Assembly (NCBI GenBank): GCA_017631875.1
Contig: JAGBSL010000034.1
Location: forward strand, 1 to 45,609
From: Bacteroidales bacterium
GTDB lineage: Bacteria > Bacteroidota > Bacteroidia > Bacteroidales > UBA932
Length of the DNA stretch: 45,609 bases
Direction: 5' to 3'
A model generated the notes under the pieces. That model made no database searches. It saw only the letters and a list, made by a program, of their open reading frames with translations, and was not told the origin of the DNA. Shown here in pieces: positions 1 to 8,696 of the stretch; positions within the stretch are counted from its first letter, which is position 1; the number at the start of each line of letters is the position of its first letter. The position numbers and the translations under genes were made by a program.

Positions 1-198
1 GGGCAAAACAAAAGCCCCACAAAAATGCGGAGCCAACACAAAAACACAAAACATTGATGGTATTTACGTCGCACGGAAGGCGACATCAACATTTTAGCAT
101 TTTTTCAAGTGGTTGCAAGCGGTCAAATCTCTCCACATTTTCGGGGCGCAAAGGTAGTCAAATTTTTTGATTTGCAAACATTTAGTCTGGATTTTTTT

Positions 199-226
199 AG
201 ATTTCTCGACTTCGCTCGAAATGACA
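199..226. repeat. REP-like interspersed repeat copy
   Basis: A 28-nt stretch whose reverse complement recurs exactly at 30120-30147 inside the M3 peptidase gene. The core on the minus strand reads TCGAGCGAAGTCGAGAAA and is itself partly palindromic. I recognise this as a type of short interspersed repeat common in Bacteroidota intergenic DNA. Apart from it and the promoter at 295-302, I see no gene in positions 1-338; the short open frame at 109-294 runs through this repeat and is not credible. Confidence 0.75.
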
Positions 227-294
227 TCCATAAGACCCGGCTAAATGACAATATAAAAGTGTTAATAATCCTTTATAAAACCATTAAAATTTAG

Positions 295-302
295 TATCTT
301 CG
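295..302 (+). promoter_or_regulatory. Candidate -7 box (TATCTTCG) for the TonB receptor
   Basis: TATCTTCG matches the Bacteroides -7 consensus TAnnTTTG except at one position and sits 36 nt before the ATG at 339. No clear TTTG -33 element is seen at the usual distance. The stretch between is A/T-rich, as expected of a leader in this phylum. Confidence 0.4.
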
Positions 303-338
303 CGCCATAAAAATCCTATTATTTTTAACTAAAACGTT

Positions 339-3300
339 ATGAAACAAACAATTAAGTGTCTTATTGCTGCTTTTGCAGCAATGCTTATGAGCGTAGCTGC
401 CTTTGCACAGGTAACTACTTCAGCTCTGGGTGGACGTATTGTTGATGCTAACGGTGAGCCTGTAATCGGCGCTGCGGTAGTTGCTACCCACGAGCCTTCA
501 GGTACTGTCTATGGTGTTATCACCAACGAGGACGGACGTTATGCTATCAACGGTATGCGTTCCGGTGGCCCTTACAAGGTAGAATTCTCGTGCCTTGGCT
601 ACCAGCCGCTCACTTACACAAATGTATCTCTTCAGCTCGCTGAGACAACCGCTCTCAACGGACAGCTTGCAGAGGATTCACAGATGCTCGGAGAGGCGAT
701 GGTAATCGCTGCTTCGGCATCTAAGTTCGCATCTGAGAAGACAGGTGCAGCTACCAACATCTCAACCGCTCAGATTACTTCTCTTCCAACAGTAAGCAGA
801 AGTATCACTGACGTTACAAGACTTTCTCCTTACGGAGGTAACGGTATGAGCTTCGCAGGTGCTGACGGACGTACCGGTAACTTCACAGTCGACGGAGCCA
901 ACTTCAACAACAACTTCGGTCTTAGCGACGGTCTTCCAGGCGGTGGATCTCCTATTTCAATCGATGCAATCGAGGAAATGCAGGTGGTTATCTCTCCTTA
1001 CGACGTACGTCAGACAAACTTCATCGGTGGTGGTGTGAACGCAATTACTAAGTCTGGTACTAACAAGTTTAGAGGTACAGCTTATGTTTATCACCAGAAC
1101 CAGGATCTTCATGGCGATACCGTTGACGGAACTCAGATCGATGGTGCACGTGCGAAGGATATGAACACAACTTATGGTTTCACTCTCGGTGGACCTATCA
1201 TCAAGAATAAGCTCTTCTTCTTTGTGAATGCGGAGTATACTAAGAAGCCTTCGATTGTGAATCGCTGGAGAGGAACTTCGGTAGTAGATGAAAATGGTAA
1301 TGGTGTAGGAGACCCTGACAACTATATCTCACGTACAACTCTTGCGGATCTTGAGAGAGTTTCCAAGTTTGTAGAAGATAAGTATGGTTATGACACAGGA
1401 TCATGGACTGATTTCCCTGCTGACGAAAGCAACAGAAAGCTCCTTGCGCGTATCGACTGGAATATCAATGATAATCACAAGCTCGCATTGCGTTACAACT
1501 ATACTTTGAACAGACGCTGGAGTTCTCCGAACGGAACTTCAATGGATGGTGGTTCGCGTCTGTCAAGCTATCGTATGTCAAAGAATTCAATGTCCTATGC
1601 CAACTCGATGTATTCTCAGGATAATCTTGTGCACTCATTGTCATTGGATTTGAACAGCCGCTTGTCAGATAACCTTTCAAATCAGTTCCTCATAACATAT
1701 TCACAGCTTGATGATGTACGAGGCACGACTTCAGACATGTTCCCGTTCATCGACATCAAGAAGGACGGAGATAACTATCTTTCTCTTGGATATGAGTTGT
1801 TTACCTTGAACAACGGTGTTCACAACACTATTGCAACACTCAAGGATGACCTCACTTATTATGCTGGTAATCATAAGGTTGTATTTGGTCTGAGCGCAGA
1901 ATATCAGATGGCTGACAACGTGTACATGCGTAACGGTACCGGTTATTACAGATACAACAGCGTAGATGATTTCATCAGTGGAGCAGCTCCTGAGGTTGTG
2001 GCCCTTACCTACGGTTATGATGGTGAGGAGCAGCCTGCTGCCAGAGTGCGTTTCTACAAGGCTGGCCTTTATGCTCAGGATGACTGGAACGTAAACGACA
2101 ACTTCAAGCTCAGCTATGGCCTCCGTCTTGATGGATTGTTCTTTAATAATGCAGATGTTGTTACAAACAATGCAATCCTTGACCTTGACTATTATGACGA
2201 TAACGGAAATGTCCGTCATATAGATACAGGTAAATGGCCATCTGCAAGCGTGACAGTTTCTCCACGCGTAGGCTTTAACTGGAATGTCCTCGGCAATAAC
2301 GCTCTTAAGGTACGTGGAGGTACAGGTCTCTTCTCAGGACGTATTCCTCTCGTGTTCTTTACAAACATGCCGACCAACAGCGGATCAGTTCAGTATAAGG
2401 CTGCTATCGGACCTTCAGGCGACAAGGTTGATATGAATAACTTTGCAGGTGGACTTGTTGTTGATAAGAATGGCAATCCTACAATCGCTGCTCTTCGTGA
2501 CAAGCTCGTTTCACTCGGATATCCATACTCTTATTCACCTGAGGACGGAGTCCTTCCTTCTGCTATCGCAGCTGTAGATCCTAAGTTCAAGATGCCACAG
2601 GTTTGGAAGACATCTTTGGCAGTTGATTACAACTTCCCTACATCTTTCCCATTCTCTATCACTGCAGAGGGTATTTTCAACAAGACTGTGAATGCCGTAT
2701 GTGCTTCTGACTGGAGCCTGCTCCCGCCAGAGGGATTCCCTAAGTTCAATGGCGTTGACAACCGCCCTATCTTCCCTACCGGATATCGTCAGGGTACGAA
2801 GGCAATCGTTCTTGAGAATACTTCAAAGGGATATGGTTGGTCTGCAAACGTGACTATGAGAATGCAGCCGATCGAGGGATTGTCTTTGATGGCAGCATAT
2901 ACTCATACTGTAAGCAAGGAGGTTACCGGTATGCCAGGTTCAGATGCTGAGTCTGCAATGTACTATGTTCCTACAGTTGCAGGTATCAACAGAACGGGAC
3001 TTCACAATTCGCAGTATGTGACACCTGATCGCGTTGTCGCTTCGGCAACTCATTCAGACAAGTCAGGTAACCACTTCAGCTTCATCTACGAGGCATGGAG
3101 AGGTGGATACAACTATTCATACATGCTTACAAATGATATGAATGGTGACACATACACGTATGACGCTATGTATATCCCTACTGATGAGCAGGTAGCAAAC
3201 AACGAGTTCAGATTTGTTTCAGAGGATGATGCAAGCCGTTTCCTTGCTTATGTTCATAGTGATAAATATCTTAGCAAGAACCAGGGTAAATATGCTGAGG

Positions 3301-3644
3301 CTTACAGCGTATACTCTCCATGGGTTCACAGGGTAGACTTCAGCTACAAGCATGATTTCAAGGTGAACATCGGCAAGTCTGTAAACACTTTGCAGCTTTG
3401 TCTTGATATCAAGAACCTTCTTAATATGTTCAATTCAAGCTGGGGCGTTTCAAAGCATCTGAATCCGGATGTCTTTACTACTGGAGAGGCCCGTATTCTC
3501 AAGTATGAGGGTATGGACGCTGATGGATATGCTACATTCTCTACAGTTAAGGGCATTGATGGAAATACTCAGAGGTATGATTATAACCATGCTCTCGGTC
3601 AGTGTTGGTATGCTTCTATCGGTATCAAATACTTGTTTAATTAA
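339..3644 (+). CDS. TonB-dependent receptor, Oar-like
   Basis: Outer-membrane active transporter of 1101 residues. It has a signal peptide (residues 1-23, ending AFAQ), a carboxypeptidase-regulatory-like domain (about 27-110, with GRIVDANGEPVIGAAV and NEDGRYAI), a TonB plug (about 140-245, with FTVDGANFNNNFG and GGGVNAITKSGTNKFRG) and a long beta-barrel ending in IGIKYLFN. The plug-to-barrel sequence resembles the Oar-like receptor group rather than classical SusC, and no SusD partner follows. The next gene starts 16 nt downstream and encodes a BACON lipoprotein, which may be its surface partner. The substrate cannot be read from sequence. Family assignment is firm; the Oar-like subgroup is likely. 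Confidence 0.93.
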   Translation: MKQTIKCLIAAFAAMLMSVAAFAQVTTSALGGRIVDANGEPVIGAAVVATHEPSGTVYGVITNEDGRYAINGMRSGGPYKVEFSCLGYQPLTYTNVSLQLAETTALNGQLAEDSQMLGEAMVIAASASKFASEKTGAATNISTAQITSLPTVSRSITDVTRLSPYGGNGMSFAGADGRTGNFTVDGANFNNNFGLSDGLPGGGSPISIDAIEEMQVVISPYDVRQTNFIGGGVNAITKSGTNKFRGTAYVYHQNQDLHGDTVDGTQIDGARAKDMNTTYGFTLGGPIIKNKLFFFVNAEYTKKPSIVNRWRGTSVVDENGNGVGDPDNYISRTTLADLERVSKFVEDKYGYDTGSWTDFPADESNRKLLARIDWNINDNHKLALRYNYTLNRRWSSPNGTSMDGGSRLSSYRMSKNSMSYANSMYSQDNLVHSLSLDLNSRLSDNLSNQFLITYSQLDDVRGTTSDMFPFIDIKKDGDNYLSLGYELFTLNNGVHNTIATLKDDLTYYAGNHKVVFGLSAEYQMADNVYMRNGTGYYRYNSVDDFISGAAPEVVALTYGYDGEEQPAARVRFYKAGLYAQDDWNVNDNFKLSYGLRLDGLFFNNADVVTNNAILDLDYYDDNGNVRHIDTGKWPSASVTVSPRVGFNWNVLGNNALKVRGGTGLFSGRIPLVFFTNMPTNSGSVQYKAAIGPSGDKVDMNNFAGGLVVDKNGNPTIAALRDKLVSLGYPYSYSPEDGVLPSAIAAVDPKFKMPQVWKTSLAVDYNFPTSFPFSITAEGIFNKTVNAVCASDWSLLPPEGFPKFNGVDNRPIFPTGYRQGTKAIVLENTSKGYGWSANVTMRMQPIEGLSLMAAYTHTVSKEVTGMPGSDAESAMYYVPTVAGINRTGLHNSQYVTPDRVVASATHSDKSGNHFSFIYEAWRGGYNYSYMLTNDMNGDTYTYDAMYIPTDEQVANNEFRFVSEDDASRFLAYVHSDKYLSKNQGKYAEAYSVYSPWVHRVDFSYKHDFKVNIGKSVNTLQLCLDIKNLLNMFNSSWGVSKHLNPDVFTTGEARILKYEGMDADGYATFSTVKGIDGNTQRYDYNHALGQCWYASIGIKYLFN

Positions 3645-3660
3645 TTAATTGAAAGTCAAT

Positions 3661-5292
3661 ATGAAACTTAGAAATATCATAGCTTCGTTTCTGGCTGTTG
3701 TTGCAATGGCTGTAGGCTGTACACAGGAGCTTACCGGCAATCTCAGCACGATTCAGCTTGATCAGTCAACAGTTGTTTTCCCTGAGGAGGGAGGATCGGT
3801 GACTATTACAGTCACTGCAACGTCAGACTGGAAAGTTGATGCAGCTACAGTGCCTGCTGAGGTTACAATCACTCCTATGGAGGGTAAGGCAGGCGAGACA
3901 AAAATGACAATTTCGACTAAGGGATCTGCCAATGATATCAATGCTGACATCGTTATTCTTGTGGGTGTTCAGAAGCAGTTCATCAAATTCTATCAGCCAG
4001 GTGATCCTGCTCTGAAGCCTCAGTTCGATGAGTTCGTTGCAGGAAACTACTGGATCATGTGCCAGGAGGCTGACGAGTGGTTTGCACTCAAGAGCAGTGG
4101 CTGTACTATTGATGACAGCGGATCTTATAGCTATCTTTATAGCGTGCCTGCTGTTGTAGCAGAGGACGGATCGCTTTCAAGCACTGCGTCTAATGTATTT
4201 ACTTTTGAGGCAGTAGAGGGCGGCTTCATCATCATGGATCCTGCCGGCGGATATCTCTATCAGGTGGCTAAATACAACAACTTCTACCTTACATCAGACA
4301 AGGCTCAGGCATCTGTATGGACAGTGGCTCAGGTTTCTGAGAATGAGTTCATGCTTGAGATTCCTGCTCTCAGCAAGTGGATGCAGTACAGCACAGGCTA
4401 TGATTCTGCTGGTGCATATGCTACTGCCCAGGAAGGTGCTACTCTTCCTAAGCTTGTAAAGGCTGAGGCTCCTGCTGCGGATCCTTTCGTTATCGAGCAG
4501 ACTGAGTTCGAGCTGCCAATCGAAGGTGGTGAGATTCTTGTTCCTGTAACTTACAATGGTGTAGATCTTCACGTTAGTGAGATGCCAGAGTGGCTGTCTT
4601 TCTTCGGATACCATGATGGAAACCTCAAGTTTGCATATGAGACAAACGAAGGTGGCAAGCGTGTAGCTGGTGTTGTTCTTTCAACTTGTATGGAAGACGG
4701 CCGTGAAGGTGAGGTAGAGCTTACATTCACACAGGAGGGTGTTCCGCCTGTAACTATCCCTACAATTGCAGAAGTAATCGCTGCAGGTGCTCAGACTGAA
4801 GCTCAGACAGAGGGTATCGTTGTTGCAACTTACGGTCGTGGTGTGCTTCTCTCTGACGGCACTGGCCATATTCTTGTATACCAGGGTTCTGCAATGGAGC
4901 CGGTTGTCGGAGACAAGATTCAGGTTGTAGGAGAAACAACTCTTTACGGTGGAATGCTCCAGTTCAAGAATGTTACAGTAACTCCTATATCTTCTGGCAA
5001 TGAGGTTGTACGTCCAGAGCCTACAGTTCTTGATGCTGCCGGCATGGACGCTCAGTTGGCAAAGACAGTTGTTGAGTATATCGAATACGTAGGAACACTT
5101 TCAGTTTCAGGTAACTACTACAATGTAAACATTGATGGTGCTGAAACTGCAATCGGTTCTCTCCAGTATATCGACGCATCTGCTCACCCTGCTGCTGTTG
5201 ACGGTGCAAAGATCAAGGTAAGAGGCTACTTCATCGGCGTTTCAAGCGGCAAATATGTCAACACTATGACAGTTGCTGTCGAGGCAGTTTAG
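3661..5292 (+). CDS. BACON / OB-like surface lipoprotein, C-terminally truncated
   Basis: The ATG at 3661 gives a lipoprotein signal (MKLRNIIASFLAVVAMAVGC, lipid Cys20); an upstream in-frame TTG at 3649 is less likely. Modules in order are a BACON-like domain (about 25-112), a trefoil-like module (about 115-268, GNYWIM to LPKLVKAE) that recurs in the 8697 gene, a second beta-sandwich (about 272-360) and a DUF5689/OB-like module (about 363-543, TIPTIAEVIAAG). It probably binds polymer at the cell surface and follows the Oar-like receptor by 16 nt, so they are likely co-transcribed. The frame ends at a TAG at 5290, but same-frame coding continues after it (see 5293-5637). The present product therefore seems to lack about 115 residues. 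Exact ligand unknown. Confidence 0.85.
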   Translation: MKLRNIIASFLAVVAMAVGCTQELTGNLSTIQLDQSTVVFPEEGGSVTITVTATSDWKVDAATVPAEVTITPMEGKAGETKMTISTKGSANDINADIVILVGVQKQFIKFYQPGDPALKPQFDEFVAGNYWIMCQEADEWFALKSSGCTIDDSGSYSYLYSVPAVVAEDGSLSSTASNVFTFEAVEGGFIIMDPAGGYLYQVAKYNNFYLTSDKAQASVWTVAQVSENEFMLEIPALSKWMQYSTGYDSAGAYATAQEGATLPKLVKAEAPAADPFVIEQTEFELPIEGGEILVPVTYNGVDLHVSEMPEWLSFFGYHDGNLKFAYETNEGGKRVAGVVLSTCMEDGREGEVELTFTQEGVPPVTIPTIAEVIAAGAQTEAQTEGIVVATYGRGVLLSDGTGHILVYQGSAMEPVVGDKIQVVGETTLYGGMLQFKNVTVTPISSGNEVVRPEPTVLDAAGMDAQLAKTVVEYIEYVGTLSVSGNYYNVNIDGAETAIGSLQYIDASAHPAAVDGAKIKVRGYFIGVSSGKYVNTMTVAVEAV

Positions 5293-5637
5293 GATGAGAC
5301 TCCAGTAGTTGATCCATGGGAGACTGCAGCAGTTTTCACAAACCCTGCAGAAGGTGACGATGCAAAAAGGAGTCTCCATACTTTGCAAACTACTTTGACA
5401 TCCAGTTCACAGATGGTGAAGGTGAGACTGAAGTATGGTGGGGTTGGACTACAACATAATATCACAAAGATGAGATGGTACACCGTATGGGAGATCAAGT
5501 TCCCACGTACTTATATTGATACTTACAAGTCTTCAGCAAACACTGTACGTATGTCAGTTATGGTTTGGATGGATTGGGGCGACTACTGGGTTATCCCAGC
5601 CCGTGGCAACGAAATGCTTAAGGTTACTCTTCAGTAA
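5293..5637 (+). pseudogene. Broken C-terminal tail of the upstream BACON lipoprotein
   Basis: Immediately after the TAG stop, the same frame reads DETPVVDPWETAAVFTNP and, from about 5457, HNITKMRWYTVWEIKF to the final KVTLQ stop. Between 5361 and 5456 the convincing reading is one frame over: KKESPYFANYFDIQFTDGEG and ETEVWW. One extra A in the A5 run (5364-5368) and one fewer G in the G4 run (5440-5443) would join the pieces into one frame, and a GAG in place of TAG would fuse it to the gene before. The lesions are therefore one nonsense change and two compensating homopolymer indels. Either a decayed domain or sequencing error could explain them. The ATG at 5383 could start an 84-residue product, but I do not think it is a gene. 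Confidence 0.7.
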
Positions 5638-5658
5638 TCAATCATCATAATATTTTTC

Positions 5659-5701
5659 GTCCCTACCCGGGACGGGCCAAAAGTTCTTCGAGCCTTTTGG
5701 C
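5659..5701 (+). terminator. Two stacked hairpins
   Basis: CGTCCC (5659-5664) pairs with GGGACG (5669-5674), and GCCAAAAG (5676-5683) pairs with CTTTTGGC (5694-5701). Neither has a clear T-run. They precede the canonical terminator at 5716 and may assist it. Confidence 0.35.
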
Positions 5702-5715
5702 TATAATATATATGA

Positions 5716-5746
5716 ACGGACGATCCGACAGGACCGTCCGTTTTTT
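5716..5746 (+). terminator. Rho-independent terminator
   Basis: ACGGACG (5716-5722) pairs with CGTCCGT (5735-5741), with an inner TCC/GGA pairing, and the stem runs directly into TTTTTT. It ends the transcription unit of the receptor and BACON lipoprotein. Confidence 0.8.
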
Positions 5747-5761
5747 ATGTATCAATAATTC

Positions 5762-5787
5762 ATTAGATTTGTATTTGCAAATCTAAT
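5762..5787 (+). promoter_or_regulatory. -7 box TAGATTTG inside a 10-bp inverted repeat
   Basis: ATTAGATTTG (5762-5771) and CAAATCTAAT (5778-5787) form a perfect inverted repeat with a 6-nt spacer. The left arm contains TAGATTTG (5764-5771), a match to TAnnTTTG. The repeat lies 4 nt before the ATG at 5792, so it could be an operator or a start-site hairpin. Confidence 0.5.
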
Positions 5788-5791
5788 TACT

Positions 5792-8158
5792 ATGAAAAAA
5801 TCCCTTATATACGGTGCATTAGTGGCAGTATTGGCCCTTGTCGGCGCCTGCGAAAAGCCCGTGCAGCCGCAGCAGCCGGTGGATCCTGATCCGCAGCCGA
5901 AGCCGGAACAAGGCTTCGTCGAGGCTGTTCCCGATACCGTAACATTCACAAATGCCGACTTCATATATTATGGTGACATCACCGGTGAATCCTCTTCGGA
6001 TGACTGGGTGGTGAAGCTGTATACCGATATGGAGATCGATGATTTCGGCAATCCTGTCGGTCCGGGAACCGTGACCCAGCTCCAGCTGAATGCGAAATTT
6101 GATGAAAATCAGGGAGCTGATCCTTCGAAACTCAAGGGCGTATACCGTGAAATGATGAACTCCGGCAACTTCGCTCCGGGAACGTTCGTCAGCGGCTACA
6201 TGGTGAGGCTGGATCTCCCGGGACAGACCATCGAGATGGGCGACGGTACGTTCTACGCTGACCTCTTGGAGGGTTCTACCGAGATGGACTATGACCTTAT
6301 TGATGAAGGTGCAGTCAGCATACAGCCAAACGATGACGGTACATATATAATAGAAGGTGTTCTTGTCGGAAAGAAATACACCAAGAGGTACTTCAAGTGG
6401 ACGGGAAACATTGAGCCGAGGAATTATGTTCCGGAAGAGACTCCGAACAGTACGCTCAAGCAGGACATGACCGGTCTGACCTTCGATCAGGGCCAGCTGC
6501 AGGACAAGGGTGACTACTTCTACCGCATGGACGAGAGCTACCGCTGCCTTCTGATCTACCTCGGAGACGAGTCTGTGGACATGAGCGCGTCAAGACCAGC
6601 GGGAGACGGCGCTGTGCTGAGATTAGAAGTGCTTGTGCCGTGGGATGTGGACATAACCAAGGAGGGAATCCCTTCGGGTACATATAAGATGACCGACAGA
6701 AACCTTGACACATCCATTGACAAGGACAACATCGTTCCCGGCGTGGCAATCCCTGGCCTTCCGAACGTGTTTGCAGCGTGGAAGGTTGCAGGAGCTTGGT
6801 ACTATGAGCTCGAAGGCGGCGAGTGGAGCCAGACATATGCCCGTATAGACGAAGGTGAAATAGTGATCAATAATCACGGCGACGGAAGTTATACGATCTC
6901 ATACGATCTGCTTGACTGCCAGACTGTTCCGAAGAAGATCCAGGGCACTACGACTCTAGCAGAACTGCCGATTCCGGGCAAGCCGGGTCAGGGCAATCAG
7001 GATGTCGTCCTTGATGCCAATACCTATGCACTAGACAAGGAGAAAGCCTCATTCGGCAGCGTAGAGCTGACTAATCTCGGCGAGTATATATGTATCGCTG
7101 CAACTCCTGCTGAAGGCGTGCAGAGTTTCGATGCAGTCTTCGAGCAGGACGAGTACTTCTATGTGGCGATATCGCCGCTTCTGAACGGCAAGGAGTTCGA
7201 CCTGATGACCGAGAACGACCTTTACACTGTAATGAGTACGCTTGACGGAGCGTTTCTTGAGACTGTGGCTCCGGACATGAAGGATGAAATCAAGGAAGGA
7301 AAGTGCCTCTTTAATTATGAGGACGGAAAGGCTACTGTGGAGGTACGTCTGACCCTGGCGGATGGAACGAAACTGGCGGCGAAGATGGAGGCGGAAGAAC
7401 CAGGTATCGTCGTGAATGAGAATATTTTTGCCATAGGCGGAGACGAGAAGCCTGTCCGTACGGCATTCTACATGAAGGAGGACGGCCTGACGACTCTTTA
7501 TCTGACTCCTGCCGGCATAGATTATTTCGAGGACATATCGATCACGACATATTATGCGTATATAGTATTGGACGATACCCAGTGCAACGGCAGGGCGTTG
7601 GATGTGAGTGATGTCGTGGCGGTTGGATACGGCGACAACTTCAATGAAATATATGTGGATTCACGTGAGGTTTCGGCTAAGGGAGCATTGAAGGTGTTTG
7701 CTGACCCGTCTGATGCATCGCACTATCAGGTTTCCGCCGACATAACCTTCGGAGGAACGACCCTGAAGATCAGATACGACGGCAATGCTATCGATGCCGG
7801 CACCAAGGAGGTTGTGAAGAATGAGGTCATTTATAACGGCGAGACTTACGGCATCACAAATGTGATTCTCAATATGCAGCCGGATCCTGTGAGCCTTACA
7901 TGTGCAGTGATGATCTTCACCGCAAGAGGCGATATGGTAAGCATAACCCTTCCGGTAAACTTCCTTGACGGCAATGCTCACGGCTTCTCTCAGAGCCCGG
8001 ACCTTTACATGGACTATGACGGACAGAGATACAGCAAGGCGACCGGCTACAGCGGTACCATAACTGTGGCGGAAGACGGTGACACGATAAGAATAGATGC
8101 TACTAATTACGATAACCTGAAGATAACTTATGAAGGACCTTATGAAGCTGAGAGTTAA
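5792..8158 (+). CDS. Large multi-repeat lipoprotein of unknown function
   Basis: Lipoprotein signal MKKSLIYGALVAVLALVGAC (Cys20), then a Pro/Gln-rich spacer (about 24-40). The remaining 740 residues consist of five loosely related beta-rich segments: about 45-225, 235-400, 405-545, 545-690 and 690-788. Several contain a strand pair around a YYGD or Y(I/F)Y pattern and a T-I-x-Y/E type edge. I recognise no catalytic motif and cannot assign a named family. Its 3' end overlaps the start of the 163-residue lipoprotein gene at 8130 by 29 nt, so the two are translationally linked. The base composition is richer in CCG and GCG codons than the receptor gene upstream. It has its own promoter at 5764. 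Confidence 0.8.
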   Translation: MKKSLIYGALVAVLALVGACEKPVQPQQPVDPDPQPKPEQGFVEAVPDTVTFTNADFIYYGDITGESSSDDWVVKLYTDMEIDDFGNPVGPGTVTQLQLNAKFDENQGADPSKLKGVYREMMNSGNFAPGTFVSGYMVRLDLPGQTIEMGDGTFYADLLEGSTEMDYDLIDEGAVSIQPNDDGTYIIEGVLVGKKYTKRYFKWTGNIEPRNYVPEETPNSTLKQDMTGLTFDQGQLQDKGDYFYRMDESYRCLLIYLGDESVDMSASRPAGDGAVLRLEVLVPWDVDITKEGIPSGTYKMTDRNLDTSIDKDNIVPGVAIPGLPNVFAAWKVAGAWYYELEGGEWSQTYARIDEGEIVINNHGDGSYTISYDLLDCQTVPKKIQGTTTLAELPIPGKPGQGNQDVVLDANTYALDKEKASFGSVELTNLGEYICIAATPAEGVQSFDAVFEQDEYFYVAISPLLNGKEFDLMTENDLYTVMSTLDGAFLETVAPDMKDEIKEGKCLFNYEDGKATVEVRLTLADGTKLAAKMEAEEPGIVVNENIFAIGGDEKPVRTAFYMKEDGLTTLYLTPAGIDYFEDISITTYYAYIVLDDTQCNGRALDVSDVVAVGYGDNFNEIYVDSREVSAKGALKVFADPSDASHYQVSADITFGGTTLKIRYDGNAIDAGTKEVVKNEVIYNGETYGITNVILNMQPDPVSLTCAVMIFTARGDMVSITLPVNFLDGNAHGFSQSPDLYMDYDGQRYSKATGYSGTITVAEDGDTIRIDATNYDNLKITYEGPYEAES

Positions 8159-8621
8159 ATATATTATAATGGCGGCGCTTCTAGCGCTATATTCCTGTGA
8201 AAAGCCGGAAACCCCGCAGGTGCAGGACCCTCCGCACCAGGAGGAACAGCAGCCGGTGGTGGAGCCACCTATATGTACATACGAATACGACGGAAAGGAA
8301 TATCCGGTGTATTCTGTCGTCTGGTCTGCCGATGAAAGCCAGATCATGGTCAAGATATCTCCGTTCAAGGAAGATCAGCCGCAGACGACCTATGCTGTCA
8401 TTGGCATAAATTCTGCTTTGGCGGGCGTGGAAATCGATGTCGATATGGCTTGGCACAACGATGACTATTACTTCATTTATGAGGACCCTATCATGTATTA
8501 TTCGCAGTACAGGCATCTTCAGTCTGGCGTCATAATGATCGAGAAAAATGCAGAAGATGGATACAAGGTGCTTGCTGACATCGTTCTCCCTGATGGAAAA
8601 ACATTTAAATTCGAGTACTAG
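8130..8621 (+). CDS. Small lipoprotein overlapping the preceding gene
   Basis: 163 residues with a lipobox LLALYSC, followed by a Pro/Gln/Glu-rich spacer and a single beta-rich domain (about 50-163). It begins inside the last codons of the gene before, in another frame. The alternative ATG at 8142 gives MKLRVKYIIMAALLALYSC and overlaps by 17 nt; either start is possible. The domain (YEYDGKEYPVYSVVWSADES) resembles the fifth segment of the upstream 788-residue protein (VIYNGETYGITNVILNMQPD), so it may be a detached single-repeat relative. Function unknown. Confidence 0.75.
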   Translation: MKDLMKLRVKYIIMAALLALYSCEKPETPQVQDPPHQEEQQPVVEPPICTYEYDGKEYPVYSVVWSADESQIMVKISPFKEDQPQTTYAVIGINSALAGVEIDVDMAWHNDDYYFIYEDPIMYYSQYRHLQSGVIMIEKNAEDGYKVLADIVLPDGKTFKFEY

Positions 8622-8623
8622 TA

Positions 8624-8654
8624 TTGTTCTAATTGATTTTAAAATGTATATTTG
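8624..8654 (+). promoter_or_regulatory. Bacteroides-type promoter for the 1446-residue gene
   Basis: A TTG (8624-8626) lies 20 nt before TATATTTG (8647-8654), a full match to the -7 consensus. The leader to the ATG at 8697 is about 40 nt. This suggests the gene is transcribed on its own, ending at the terminator at 13060. Confidence 0.65.
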
Positions 8655-8696
8655 TATCCCTTCGAGATAAAAATTCAACCATAAAATAATAGCATT

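Noticed and set aside
109..294. 61-residue open frame before the first receptor
   Set aside because: It crosses an interspersed repeat and A/T-rich DNA, with no credible protein features.
339..3644. SusC-type receptor with a SusD partner
   Set aside because: No SusD-like gene follows, and the plug sequence is closer to the Oar-like group.
5290..5292. In-frame TAG considered as stop-codon recoding
   Set aside because: Two frameshifts follow it, and no other gene in the window carries an internal TAG, so damage or sequencing error is more likely.
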